Source of the DNA: Croceimicrobium sp965279135
Lineage (GTDB): Bacteria; Bacteroidota; Bacteroidia; Flavobacteriales; Schleiferiaceae
Assembly (NCBI GenBank): GCA_965279135.1
Contig: OZ257133.1
Span: 1,426,001-1,490,000 of the forward strand
DNA: 64,000 nucleotides
Direction of reading: 5' to 3'
Shown here: one piece after another, positions 7,610-15,740 of the stretch
Layout: each line of letters opens with the position of its first letter
Position numbering within the stretch: position 1 is the stretch's first letter
Notes under the pieces: model-generated
Databases searched by the model: none
Seen by the model: the letters and a program-made list of their open reading frames with translations, nothing else
What the model was told of the DNA's origin: nothing
Translations under genes and position numbers: made by a program

Positions 7610-8371
7610 CTATTTCACAAAAATCTTCTTGGCATTAATCTGCTGCCCATCCACACTTAGCACGGCCAACAAAATACCATTAGGCATATCAGTGAGTTCA
7701 ATATCCTGGCTTAGCTCACTACCATTGGCATTGTAGCGTCGGTAGCTCACGGTGCGCCCGGTAAGATCAACAAAACTCAAAGTAACCTCTTCCGCCTGAA
7801 GGTTGTAAACTCGAAGGAAATAGGTAGAGCCATCGGAGTAAGATCCATCAATTAAAGGCAGAGAAATTTCACTGAACAGAACATTCTCATTTAAGCCAAT
7901 AGTACCTCCACCGTTAGGATCGAAAGCCACATTAGCGCAACTCACATTGTTTGTGGTATCTGTTTCTCCAAATCCACTCCAGTTTGGTCCAACCGCTACT
8001 ACTCCACCGCAAAAATCAATATTCGTGGCCGTGCCGTTATCAATGCTTAATCCAGCAAAATTGATAGAGCGATTTTGACTATCGCCATTATTCATGGTCA
8101 GTCCGGTCAATGGAAAAACCAAAGGAATGGTATCTCCATTCTGAATTACCTGTAAAAGGTTTCCATTTAACAAAGGAAAGTAAAGCAGAGTGTCACTGGT
8201 TGTTACGGGTTGACTTCCCAGGTTTGTAATGGTAACATCAAAGTTAAAACCGATACCAGGGCCCAGAGTTGCTCCGGCAGCGGGTGATGTTAGGTTAATT
8301 GACAAATCGCGCTGGGCAGTCGCGAAAGTCAAGCTCATGGCTAAAGCCAGAGTGAGTACGATTCTTTTCAT
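7610..8371 (-). CDS. secreted protein with CARDB-like domain and T9SS type A sorting tail
   Basis: 253 residues. After a signal peptide (to FATAQ) comes an Ig-like domain of the CARDB type (DLSINLTSPAAGATLGPG, FDVTITNLGSQPV, about 22-120). The C-terminal 85 residues form a Por secretion-system sorting domain: the strand pattern STYFLRVYNLQAEEV, LSFVDLTGRTVSYRRY and NGILLAVLSVDGQ, ending with basic KKIFVK. It is probably exported by T9SS and anchored on or released from the cell surface; no catalytic domain is seen. Confidence 0.85.
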   Translation of the reverse strand: MKRIVLTLALAMSLTFATAQRDLSINLTSPAAGATLGPGIGFNFDVTITNLGSQPVTTSDTLLYFPLLNGNLLQVIQNGDTIPLVFPLTGLTMNNGDSQNRSINFAGLSIDNGTATNIDFCGGVVAVGPNWSGFGETDTTNNVSCANVAFDPNGGGTIGLNENVLFSEISLPLIDGSYSDGSTYFLRVYNLQAEEVTLSFVDLTGRTVSYRRYNANGSELSQDIELTDMPNGILLAVLSVDGQQINAKKIFVK

Positions 8372-8394
8372 AGGGATATTTATAGGTTAGACGC

Positions 8395-8402
8395 CAAAAG
8401 TA
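8395..8402 (-). promoter_or_regulatory. -7 promoter element for the T9SS cargo gene
   Basis: The minus strand reads TACTTTTG, a perfect TAnnTTTG match, 23 bp before the ATG at 8371. I could not place a convincing -33 box. Confidence 0.45.
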
Positions 8403-8452
8403 CTCTATAGGCTTGGCCCGAATTCATAGGATATCCCTATTTAAGATAACTT

Positions 8453-9178
8453 TTAAGTTTGAACTGTTCGACGCATTCGCATATTGATAATTTCCACGAT
8501 AAGGGAAAAGGCAACCGCGAAATAGATGTATCCTTTACTAATATGTTGATGGAATCCCTCGGCAATTAGCATTACTCCAATTAAGATTAAAAAGCTTAAA
8601 GCAAGCACCTGTAGAGTTGGATGTTTGGCTATGAAAGCCGCGATACGTCCGGCAAAGATAAGCATCACAATCAAAGACACTATCACCGCCATAATCATAA
8701 TTCCCAACTCCTCAGTCATTCCGATAGCTGTTAGAATTGAATCAAAAGAGAATACGATATCCAAGAGTGCAATCTGAATAATGATGCTTACAAAACCTCT
8801 CTTAACCTTACCGGAGTCCTCCTCCTCCGCCCTCTCCGGGCCCTCCATTTTGTGATGAATCTCAGATGTAGATTTGGCAAGAAGGAACAAACCACCGGCA
8901 ATAAGCACCAAATCCCGACCCGTAAAATCCATCTCAAAAAGACTGAAAAGTGGTTCGGTCAGTTGAATGATCCAGGTAATACCAAATAACATGGCTATCC
9001 TTAAAATCAAGGCGAGTGAAATTCCTGCGAACCTTGCTCTACGCTGATTTTCCTGAGGTAGTTTATTGGTTAGAATAGAGATGAAGATGATATTATCTAT
9101 TCCTAAAACAATCTCTAATAAACTGAGGGTTAGGAAGGCAATTAAGCCCTCAGTGGTAAGGATAACACTAAAGTCCAT
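8453..9178 (-). CDS. TerC family integral membrane protein
   Basis: A 241-residue protein with seven hydrophobic segments and the TerC signatures: acidic LLEIVLGIDNIIFISIL near the N-terminus and a second copy, IALLDIVFSFDSILTAIGM, in the middle. These paired Asp-containing helices fit a metal-ion transporter. TerC proteins take part in tellurite resistance and in manganese export or metal loading of exported enzymes; the manganese role is family knowledge, not shown here. An acidic cytoplasmic loop (EGPERAEEEDSGK) separates the halves. It follows the lipoprotein gene by 4 bp, so the two are likely cotranscribed. Confidence 0.92.
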   Translation of the reverse strand: MDFSVILTTEGLIAFLTLSLLEIVLGIDNIIFISILTNKLPQENQRRARFAGISLALILRIAMLFGITWIIQLTEPLFSLFEMDFTGRDLVLIAGGLFLLAKSTSEIHHKMEGPERAEEEDSGKVKRGFVSIIIQIALLDIVFSFDSILTAIGMTEELGIMIMAVIVSLIVMLIFAGRIAAFIAKHPTLQVLALSFLILIGVMLIAEGFHQHISKGYIYFAVAFSLIVEIINMRMRRTVQT

Positions 9179-9182
9179 CTAG

Positions 9183-10238
9183 CTATTGTAGTTGATTTTG
9201 AAGGGCCTGCTCATCGTTCATTCGGGATTGCAACTGGCCAGCATAAGTTCGAGCCGTTTTATTACCATACTGGGCATAAGCGTTTTGAGCCCAGGCTTTG
9301 GCCTGATTAAGATCACCCAAAACTTCATATGCCACAGCAATATTGTAGGCCATTCTTCCTTTATCCTTTAATTCTGCGGCCTTAGGAATTCCGGCTTCCC
9401 AAATATCAATTGCCTCTCGCCACTGACCTACTTCAGCCATTCTTCCCCCTTGCTCCAATTCCATGGATTCTTTGGATTTAGTATAGAACACACGCCTTAA
9501 GGTTATGGGCATGGGAGCAATTTTATAGGCATAATCATGACCAATCTGACCACAAAGCTGACGTACTGCATCGGTTCGCGTAATCAACGCCGCCAATGCC
9601 CCGGCCTTACTATCCGCCGCTGCTTGCCAAGTATTTGTTTCAGAAATCATTTCCTGGTCAATCAGCTCCTTATTGCGAGGATTATAAAAACGTAATCCCA
9701 GTTTAATGTTTGCTACTCCTTCCGCGTACCATTCATCCACTTCAATTTCACGACGATTTTCTCCCTGCCCTACGGTTCGCTTTACCTTGCGTTTACCTTC
9801 GGTTATGATGAAATCACTATCCATAACTTCCAATACCAAAAGCGCATCAGCCTTATAGCGATTAAGCATGTTGAATTGAAGATGTTCAGCCAAGGGATCC
9901 GGAAAAGCTGCCGTGAGGCTGTTTCCCTCCAGTCGTTCCGAGGCAATTAGGACTTGATAGCGAGGAGATGCTTGAAGAGCGTTTTTAAGACCATTTAAAG
10001 CCTCTTGCGCAGCAGCTTTGTCCTGTGCCGGCATTTCTCCGGTAAGGATACCTTCCCCAATATTTAACCAATTATTCTTTTTAGAAGGCTTGGTGCGATC
10101 GATTAATAAAATCGTTTGAATCCCTTGATCTATTTGAAGATCGGCCGGTCGCATGGTATTTATCGTTACTGGTTTCTGTCCTCCGCAAGAACTCAATAAA
10201 ACTGCTAATCCGATTAAGGCGGGAATAATTCTTTTCAT
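9183..10238 (-). CDS. DUF6340-like lipoprotein with TPR tail
   Basis: 351 residues from the ATG at 10238 (MKRIIPALIG), which fits a lipoprotein signal ending LLSSCGG; the frame extends 6 codons further but that start breaks the signal. The N-terminal half resembles Bacteroidota DUF6340 lipoproteins (TMRPADLQ near the start, a DALLVLE strand, an aromatic GLRFYNP strand). The last 100 residues contain TPR-like helices (WREAIDIWEAGIPKA, RMAYNIAVAYEVLGDLNQAKAWA). A periplasmic scaffold role is plausible. It precedes terC in the same direction. Confidence 0.75.
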   Translation of the reverse strand: MKRIIPALIGLAVLLSSCGGQKPVTINTMRPADLQIDQGIQTILLIDRTKPSKKNNWLNIGEGILTGEMPAQDKAAAQEALNGLKNALQASPRYQVLIASERLEGNSLTAAFPDPLAEHLQFNMLNRYKADALLVLEVMDSDFIITEGKRKVKRTVGQGENRREIEVDEWYAEGVANIKLGLRFYNPRNKELIDQEMISETNTWQAAADSKAGALAALITRTDAVRQLCGQIGHDYAYKIAPMPITLRRVFYTKSKESMELEQGGRMAEVGQWREAIDIWEAGIPKAAELKDKGRMAYNIAVAYEVLGDLNQAKAWAQNAYAQYGNKTARTYAGQLQSRMNDEQALQNQLQ

Positions 10239-10289
10239 AGGGTATTGATTATGCAAGTCCTAAAAACAAAAGGCGGGCAAGCCGTTTCT

Positions 10290-12308
10290 TTAAAGATTAG
10301 AATACTTTTCTCCGTACATCAGCATCTGATCGAGGAAGTCCATTGGATACTCTAGCTCTATATCGATTATACTATCTCCCTGCATCACTGGTTTCATGAG
10401 GGGTTGAATAAAGCCCTGATAAGGTGCAATATTGAGTTTTTGGGTGCGATCCAATACTTCGGCATGCAAGTCCGCATCTACCTGAACTCCGTAATTTTCC
10501 ACTAAATCGCGCCCTGCCTTATAATCTCCCTGAGATTTAATCCTTTGAATCTCTCTCAACTGAGCACCAAATATTTGTCGCAAAGAGTCATAGTCGTTAA
10601 TAACGAAATAGGTCTTACCCTCTAGTACTTTACGCTCAATCACATTGTTTTCTGCTCCCATTTCCAGGGCCCAGGCCGCCACCAACTGCCTGTTCCGCAT
10701 ATGGTCTTCTTCGATTACTTCGCCCGGTTTTAAACGACGCAATTGAAGCATTAAACCATTTCGGATATAATTATCATATTCCGCCTTCCCTACTTCGAGA
10801 CTTTCAGCCAAGCCTAAATCAAGAATCTTTTGATCCATAATGAAATAGAGGGCTACTAAATCAGCCCTGGCTTCCTCAAGAGTATTGGAATAATTCTCCA
10901 AAGTGATATTGGGTTGCTGTACCCCTGGCTCTAGTTTTCCTGAGGCATGACCTACCACTTCATGTAAAGCAGTATGCATCTTGGAACTTTGTGCAGAATA
11001 CTTCTTGGAACGTTCTAATTCCTCTGTGCTAAAGGCAAACTCTTCCAGAAAGCCTTCACCCTTGGCGTTTTCATATGCACCTTCGATATTAGTCAAGCTG
11101 ATGGATTTGGATCCATGCTGTTCCCTAATCCATTGAGCATTGGGTAGGTTCACCCCAATCGGTGTAGCGGGAGTAGTTGCTCCAGCTTCTCCTACTACAT
11201 TAATCATCCGATAAGAAACACCTACAACTTCATCCTTTTTATGAATATCCATTATGGGGCTTTCATCCTCAAAGTATTGGATGTTTTCGGAGATTACAGC
11301 CATCTTCTCACTTGCATCCAAGTCCTTCACCTGCACCACAGTTTCATAGGTAGCTTTATATCCTAGTGGATCGTGGTATACCTCAATAAAGGAATTGATA
11401 TAATCTACTGTACTGGCTGTATCCCGCACCCAGGCGATGTTATAGTCATCCCAGGTTTTCAGATCTCCAGTCTTGTAGTATTCAATAAGTAATCCCAATG
11501 CTTTAGCTTGTTGCTCATTCTCTGCAACTCCTTTAGCGAGATTTAACCAGTAAATAATCTTCTCGATTGCGGCACCGTACATTCCTTCGGAATGCCACTT
11601 TTCTTCGCTTAATATCCCATTCCTCTTTATCAATTTAGAGTTCAAACCGTAGCTAATGGGTCTTAACGAATCTCCTTTGGCAGCCTGAGCCGCATAGTAC
11701 TCTGATGCCTCTTTGGCCGTAATATCGGGGTCATAAAAATTTACTGCTGAGGAAAGAAGTAAATCGCGATCGGTATCCTTGCTCACACCCTTGCTATCCT
11801 CATTATTAAAAATCACTTCAAAAGCAGGATCACTAAGCTTTGCCCCACTTTTCTCTAGAAGTAATTTCAAATAGTCTGGTGCAAAGTTGGCCTCAAATTT
11901 CGCGTGACTATAATGGTGATGTATCCCATTGCTAAAGAAAACCCTCTTGGCGTAGACTGAGAATGCGTCCCACTCTTCACCTGATTCATCGTTTACGTTT
12001 TTCAAGATGGTTTCCAAGGCCTTACGAATCTCCAAATTGTGGCGATAAAGCTGGTCCCAAAGAATATCGCGCCCTTCCATCCCGGCTTGAGTTAAATAAT
12101 AAGCCAGTTTCTTTTGCTGGAGACTTAGTTTCTCCCATCCTGGAATTTGATATCGCAAAATTCTGAGATCAGCAAACTGCTCGGTCTGCCATTGAAAATC
12201 GGTCATTTCTAATTGCTCTTTTTCAGCGTTAATATTGGAATCCTGATTATCAGTGCAGGCCTGATTGATGCAAAGACAAATCAGTGCAAGGAGGCTGATT
12301 TTTCTCAT
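10290..12308 (-). CDS. dipeptidyl-peptidase 3-like zinc peptidase (M49), lipoprotein
   Basis: 672 residues. A lipoprotein signal (cleavage before Cys18 in NQACTDN) precedes a full M49 catalytic domain. The zinc motif is HEVVGH (449-454, HExxGH type with one extra residue compared with ordinary HExxH) and the third ligand lies in EEARAD (478-483). Both are intact, so activity as a metallo-dipeptidyl or related exopeptidase is expected, in the periplasm or at the outer membrane because of lipidation. Eukaryotic DPP III is cytosolic, so export is a Bacteroidota feature. Monocistronic or loosely linked to bshC 30 bp upstream. Confidence 0.92.
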   Translation of the reverse strand: MRKISLLALICLCINQACTDNQDSNINAEKEQLEMTDFQWQTEQFADLRILRYQIPGWEKLSLQQKKLAYYLTQAGMEGRDILWDQLYRHNLEIRKALETILKNVNDESGEEWDAFSVYAKRVFFSNGIHHHYSHAKFEANFAPDYLKLLLEKSGAKLSDPAFEVIFNNEDSKGVSKDTDRDLLLSSAVNFYDPDITAKEASEYYAAQAAKGDSLRPISYGLNSKLIKRNGILSEEKWHSEGMYGAAIEKIIYWLNLAKGVAENEQQAKALGLLIEYYKTGDLKTWDDYNIAWVRDTASTVDYINSFIEVYHDPLGYKATYETVVQVKDLDASEKMAVISENIQYFEDESPIMDIHKKDEVVGVSYRMINVVGEAGATTPATPIGVNLPNAQWIREQHGSKSISLTNIEGAYENAKGEGFLEEFAFSTEELERSKKYSAQSSKMHTALHEVVGHASGKLEPGVQQPNITLENYSNTLEEARADLVALYFIMDQKILDLGLAESLEVGKAEYDNYIRNGLMLQLRRLKPGEVIEEDHMRNRQLVAAWALEMGAENNVIERKVLEGKTYFVINDYDSLRQIFGAQLREIQRIKSQGDYKAGRDLVENYGVQVDADLHAEVLDRTQKLNIAPYQGFIQPLMKPVMQGDSIIDIELEYPMDFLDQMLMYGEKYSNL

Positions 12309-12338
12309 ATAATTGGTTTGGTGCCTCGAAGATAAAGT

Positions 12339-13937
12339 TTAAAGTCGGATGAGCGTAAAGCGAAAATCCAGGGGATCCAAATGCTCAAGAAGGCCCTGAA
12401 TCAAGTCGCTGCCATAGTCTGCAAAATAGGGACTTATGTTATCATGTCGCTCTTGCAGGCTTCCGCCGGGAAATAGAGCATAATAGGCACGCTCTAGCTT
12501 TTCCATCGTCTCCTTGCTTCTCCGCTTCTCGGCCCGGATAAGCTTTTTACGAAGGTTAGCGATTCCATTCAACTGCTTTTGTCTTTGTGCATTTACAGCC
12601 CCGAGCATGCTCCGATCGGTGAGATCAGCAATCTTCTCCAAATCATTAAATAGCTCTTCCAACTGCGCATCAAAGCGACTTAATTCTGCGTCTTCCGGAA
12701 AGCGTTCCTTAAGGTAATTACGCTTTAGACTCTCCAGGTCCTGGAAAAGATGCTTCGCTTCAAAATCCAAATCAGCCAAGCGATTACGCCATTTGGTTGG
12801 ACAGAGCAAAACGGAGTTACGCAAGATGAGCAATGGAAAAGGCACTTCTTGCTGATCGAACATTGCCTTTAATTGCAACCAGTAAGCTAATTCGCCGCCT
12901 CCACCAATGTAGGCCAGATTTGGCAGAATTACCTCCTGGTAGAGAGGTCGCAAAACCACATTTGGACTAAATCTTTCGGGATGCGCCTTTAGTTCACTTT
13001 TTAACTCTATCTCTGTAAATCGAATATCCGAATTGAGTACTTGCCATATTTCTCCCTGCTTCTCAATACGCTCCCGCAATCCTGCTTTTAAATAGAACAG
13101 GTTAATCTCTCGGGGATGCACCTGAGCAAAGTACTCCTCGCTTAAAAGCTCACTTTGCTGTTCAACCTTTTGCTGGATTTCATTCGAAAATAGATCATTG
13201 GAAAAATGATCAATCATATGGCGCTTCAATTCTGGTTGATTGGCATCGAGGACTACCAATCCTTCTTCACCAAACAAATGATGTACAATGTATCGACTGG
13301 CTTGACTAAGATTATCATGATCATGATAGGCTGCTCTGAATACCTCTAAGATTTCTGAAGCCTGGTTTCCTGAACCTAGATGCTCTTCGAGTTCGTCGAG
13401 CACCTTCCCCATACCAAATGTGGGCATCTCTCCAACTGCACCTTTCAGATCGTTTTGCCAACGCAGCTTCCCTCCGAAAAGGTTGATAAAAGAAATCTCC
13501 TCAAAATCATGGTCTTCACTGGCCATCCAATAAACCGGCACGAATTCACTTTCCGGATAATGCTCCTTAAGCCGACGGCTTAGGTTAATGGTACTTACAA
13601 TTTTATATAGAAAATAGAGCGGGCCGGTTAGAATGTTAAGCTGATGACCGGTTGTAACCGTATAGCAGTTGGAAGCTTTAAGCCTTTCCAGGTTTTGAAG
13701 AACTTGCTCCCCGGGTTCAATGCTGGCATTCTTATATTGTTTGTGAATGGACTGGTGGAGATCTTGACGAATGATTGTCGGAAATACCTCCCTGCAATCC
13801 ATTCGCTCTTTAAAGGCCTGTATATCCGGGAAGTCACTAATTAGATCCTTGAAAAATGGTTGGTGATCCAGATAGTCCAGGATTAGTTTACTGAAGTATC
13901 CGGTTTCTCGATAGGGAATACATTCCGCTTCTTTCAT
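12339..13937 (-). CDS. bshC: bacillithiol biosynthesis cysteine-adding enzyme BshC
   Basis: 532 residues from the ATG at 13937; the frame could begin at a TTG three codons upstream. The sequence fits BshC throughout: the N-terminal TGYFSKLILDYL, the nucleotide-fold signature VTTGHQLNILTGPLYFLYKI, PVYWMASEDHDFEEI, the middle coiled coil and the C-terminal PLDFRFTLIRL. BshC joins cysteine to glucosaminyl-malate in the last step of bacillithiol synthesis. It implies this organism uses bacillithiol as its low-molecular-weight thiol. BshA and BshB are not in the window, as is usual in Bacteroidota. Confidence 0.95.
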   Translation of the reverse strand: MKEAECIPYRETGYFSKLILDYLDHQPFFKDLISDFPDIQAFKERMDCREVFPTIIRQDLHQSIHKQYKNASIEPGEQVLQNLERLKASNCYTVTTGHQLNILTGPLYFLYKIVSTINLSRRLKEHYPESEFVPVYWMASEDHDFEEISFINLFGGKLRWQNDLKGAVGEMPTFGMGKVLDELEEHLGSGNQASEILEVFRAAYHDHDNLSQASRYIVHHLFGEEGLVVLDANQPELKRHMIDHFSNDLFSNEIQQKVEQQSELLSEEYFAQVHPREINLFYLKAGLRERIEKQGEIWQVLNSDIRFTEIELKSELKAHPERFSPNVVLRPLYQEVILPNLAYIGGGGELAYWLQLKAMFDQQEVPFPLLILRNSVLLCPTKWRNRLADLDFEAKHLFQDLESLKRNYLKERFPEDAELSRFDAQLEELFNDLEKIADLTDRSMLGAVNAQRQKQLNGIANLRKKLIRAEKRRSKETMEKLERAYYALFPGGSLQERHDNISPYFADYGSDLIQGLLEHLDPLDFRFTLIRL

Positions 13938-13970
13938 AGGGGCCAATATATCTTGTTTTTCGCAGCTCGT

Positions 13971-14435
13971 TTAAACGAAAATGAAATAGAGAATAATAAA
14001 AAGATAGATCGCCCAAAAAGGTTTAAGGCTATGAGGATCTGAGCCAAACAAGAACTTGCTGATGCGAAAGCAAAATCCACGATTATTAGCTATCCATTGA
14101 TACAAGGAATCCATGGCATTTCGGAAGAGTACATTTCGCTGATAGGATCGGTGTAAAAACTTCCATCGATTTAAAATATGTAAGCTACGAAATGCAGCAT
14201 CTGGTCCATTATAGACTTTGCCATCGGGCTCTATAAAGCGAACTGCTTGACGAAATAGTTCTGGGTCGATATCCGGAAAATCTTTACTAGCTTCCTGATA
14301 GGGAGTATATTGGATGGAATCCCCGCTCATGTCAGCCCAATAGCTCACCCAATATTTACAAAAGGAACAGTCCCCATCCCAAATCATGATGGGCTTTGTA
14401 GGAGGATTGTCCGTATGACGGATTTTCTGAAACAC
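13971..14435 (-). CDS. DCC-family thiol-disulfide oxidoreductase-like protein (DUF393)
   Basis: 154 residues starting with GTG. The N-terminal motif MIWDGDCSFCKYWV gives the DxDCxxC pattern (Cys23 and Cys26) that names the DCC family, followed by the PDG..YNGPDAAFRSL segment and a C-terminal hydrophobic helix (PFWAIYLFIILYFIFV) that may anchor it in the membrane. The reaction is unproven, but a thiol redox role is reasonable. It lies 33 bp upstream of bshC on the same strand, a suggestive pairing with thiol metabolism (inference). Confidence 0.82.
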   Translation of the reverse strand: MFQKIRHTDNPPTKPIMIWDGDCSFCKYWVSYWADMSGDSIQYTPYQEASKDFPDIDPELFRQAVRFIEPDGKVYNGPDAAFRSLHILNRWKFLHRSYQRNVLFRNAMDSLYQWIANNRGFCFRISKFLFGSDPHSLKPFWAIYLFIILYFIFV

Positions 14436-14459
14436 CTCTTTTGAGGCGAAGATAATTAC

Positions 14460-14600
14460 TTAGGCAGTTTGTTTGTCCATGAGATATTCAAACTTGGACA
14501 TATCATCACGAAGCATCTTTCCCTGACTTACTGCGAGGGTTCGACCTTCCTTATCCACATATTCTTTGATCTCTAAAGCTAACTGTAGCCATTCTCTCAT
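14460..14600 (-). CDS. small 46-residue protein, unrecognised
   Basis: A 46-residue ORF (begins MREWLQLALEIKEYVDKEG, ends MDKQTA) that reads as one amphipathic, charged helix-rich peptide with no Cys or Pro. It ends 24 bp upstream of the DCC gene on the same strand. The case for a real gene is the promoter at 14617-14647, which fits the Bacteroidota consensus in both boxes and spacing and lies 16 bp from the ATG. It may be a small regulator or nucleoid-type protein, or the leader of the dcc-bshC unit. It contains a chance TTATCCACA sequence at 14551-14559. Confidence 0.55.
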   Translation of the reverse strand: MREWLQLALEIKEYVDKEGRTLAVSQGKMLRDDMSKFEYLMDKQTA

Positions 14601-14616
14601 TGGTCGGAGTTTTCCT

Positions 14617-14647
14617 CAAATCTAAAGAAGTGATTAGATAAAAACAA
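14617..14647 (-). promoter_or_regulatory. consensus Bacteroidota promoter of the small gene
   Basis: The minus strand has TTG (14647-14645), a 20-bp spacer and TAGATTTG (14624-14617), a perfect match to TTG-N17-23-TAnnTTTG. The remaining 14648-14833 region up to the HMG-CoA lyase stop shows no gene that I can support. Confidence 0.7.
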
Positions 14648-14833
14648 GTTATTTATCATTCCACAAACCAATACAGTAAAGGGATACAGCCTAAATAGCT
14701 AAAAAGTGATAATCTAACACTTACAGGGATAAAGTAGCACTTCAAGACTCAAAGTGTTGATTACGAAGGGACTTTATTAACAGGAAAAAGTTAATAACTC
14801 AAGATCGAACGAGGTCTCCGCTATGAAATATTG

Positions 14834-15697
14834 CTAAGCCGGAAAAGTCTGTAAAGCCCGGTTATAAGCGGATTCAAAAGCCAACATATCTACTCCATGG
14901 GCTACTTTTTTCTCATTGAAATAGCTCAAAAGCTTCTCGGTAGGCATGTTTCCGATCAAATCATCATCGGCCATCGGACAACCACCATAACCCTTAATCG
15001 CTCCATCGAAACGACGACATCCCTGCTCAAAGGCTGTTTCCACTTTTTCTCGCCAATTGTGGCTATGCGTATGTAAATGTGCCCCAAATTCGACTTGAGG
15101 GAAAGCAGGGATCAGACTGCCAAAAAGATGTTGGATGCTTTCGGGGTTGGAAGTACCAATGGTATCCGATAAAGAGAGTATGCGCACCCCCATGTCCGCT
15201 AAGGCTCCGCAAAAGTCTTCTACCACCTCTACAGACCATGGCTCCCGGTAGGGATTACCAAAGCCCATGGATACATATACTACTAATTCCTTTTCCTTAG
15301 CACTGCAAAGCTCTATGAGATCTTTCACCAGTTCTCTGCTTTCTGCTATACTTTTATTCGTATTCCTTTTTTGGAATATCTCCGAAACAGAAAATGGATA
15401 ACCTAAATAGTCAATTGGTTCCAGATTTGCCGCATCCATCGCACCACGAAGATTAGCTACAATGGCCAACAATTTGGTATTGGTACGGCTTAAATCCAAT
15501 CCCGCCAACACCTCCTTGGTATCTCGTAACTGGGGAATAACCTTTGGGGAAACAAAACTTCCGAAGTCAAGGCTATGAAAACCTACCTCCAAAAGATCCT
15601 GGAGGTAGGCTATTTTTTTATCTGTAGGAATAAAATCATGGAGCCCTTGCATCGCATCACGAGGGCATTCCACGATATCAACATTCGGTTTTGTCAA
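14834..15697 (-). CDS. hydroxymethylglutaryl-CoA lyase
   Basis: A 287-residue TIM-barrel enzyme of the HMGL-like family that cleaves HMG-CoA to acetoacetate and acetyl-CoA in leucine catabolism. The start motif ECPRDAMQGL, the metal-binding strand GAHLHTHSHN and the C-terminal signature GAIKGYGGCPMADDD (catalytic Cys in GGCP) are all present. The start is a TTG at 15697: no in-frame ATG lies upstream, and the conserved ECPRDAMQG follows 10 residues later, as in homologues. It acts opposite to the HMG-CoA reductase of the cassette at 56 kb, though nothing links the two loci. Confidence 0.92.
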   Translation of the reverse strand: MTKPNVDIVECPRDAMQGLHDFIPTDKKIAYLQDLLEVGFHSLDFGSFVSPKVIPQLRDTKEVLAGLDLSRTNTKLLAIVANLRGAMDAANLEPIDYLGYPFSVSEIFQKRNTNKSIAESRELVKDLIELCSAKEKELVVYVSMGFGNPYREPWSVEVVEDFCGALADMGVRILSLSDTIGTSNPESIQHLFGSLIPAFPQVEFGAHLHTHSHNWREKVETAFEQGCRRFDGAIKGYGGCPMADDDLIGNMPTEKLLSYFNEKKVAHGVDMLAFESAYNRALQTFPA

Positions 15698-15740
15698 TTT
15701 TCGCGTTTTTTTGAGAGGTACCGCGAAAATACTTCCATTT

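Noticed and set aside
14551..14559. Perfect DnaA box TTATCCACA
   Set aside because: It is a single copy, inside the small ORF and far from dnaA, with no cluster or AT-rich unwinding region nearby, so it is not evidence for an origin.
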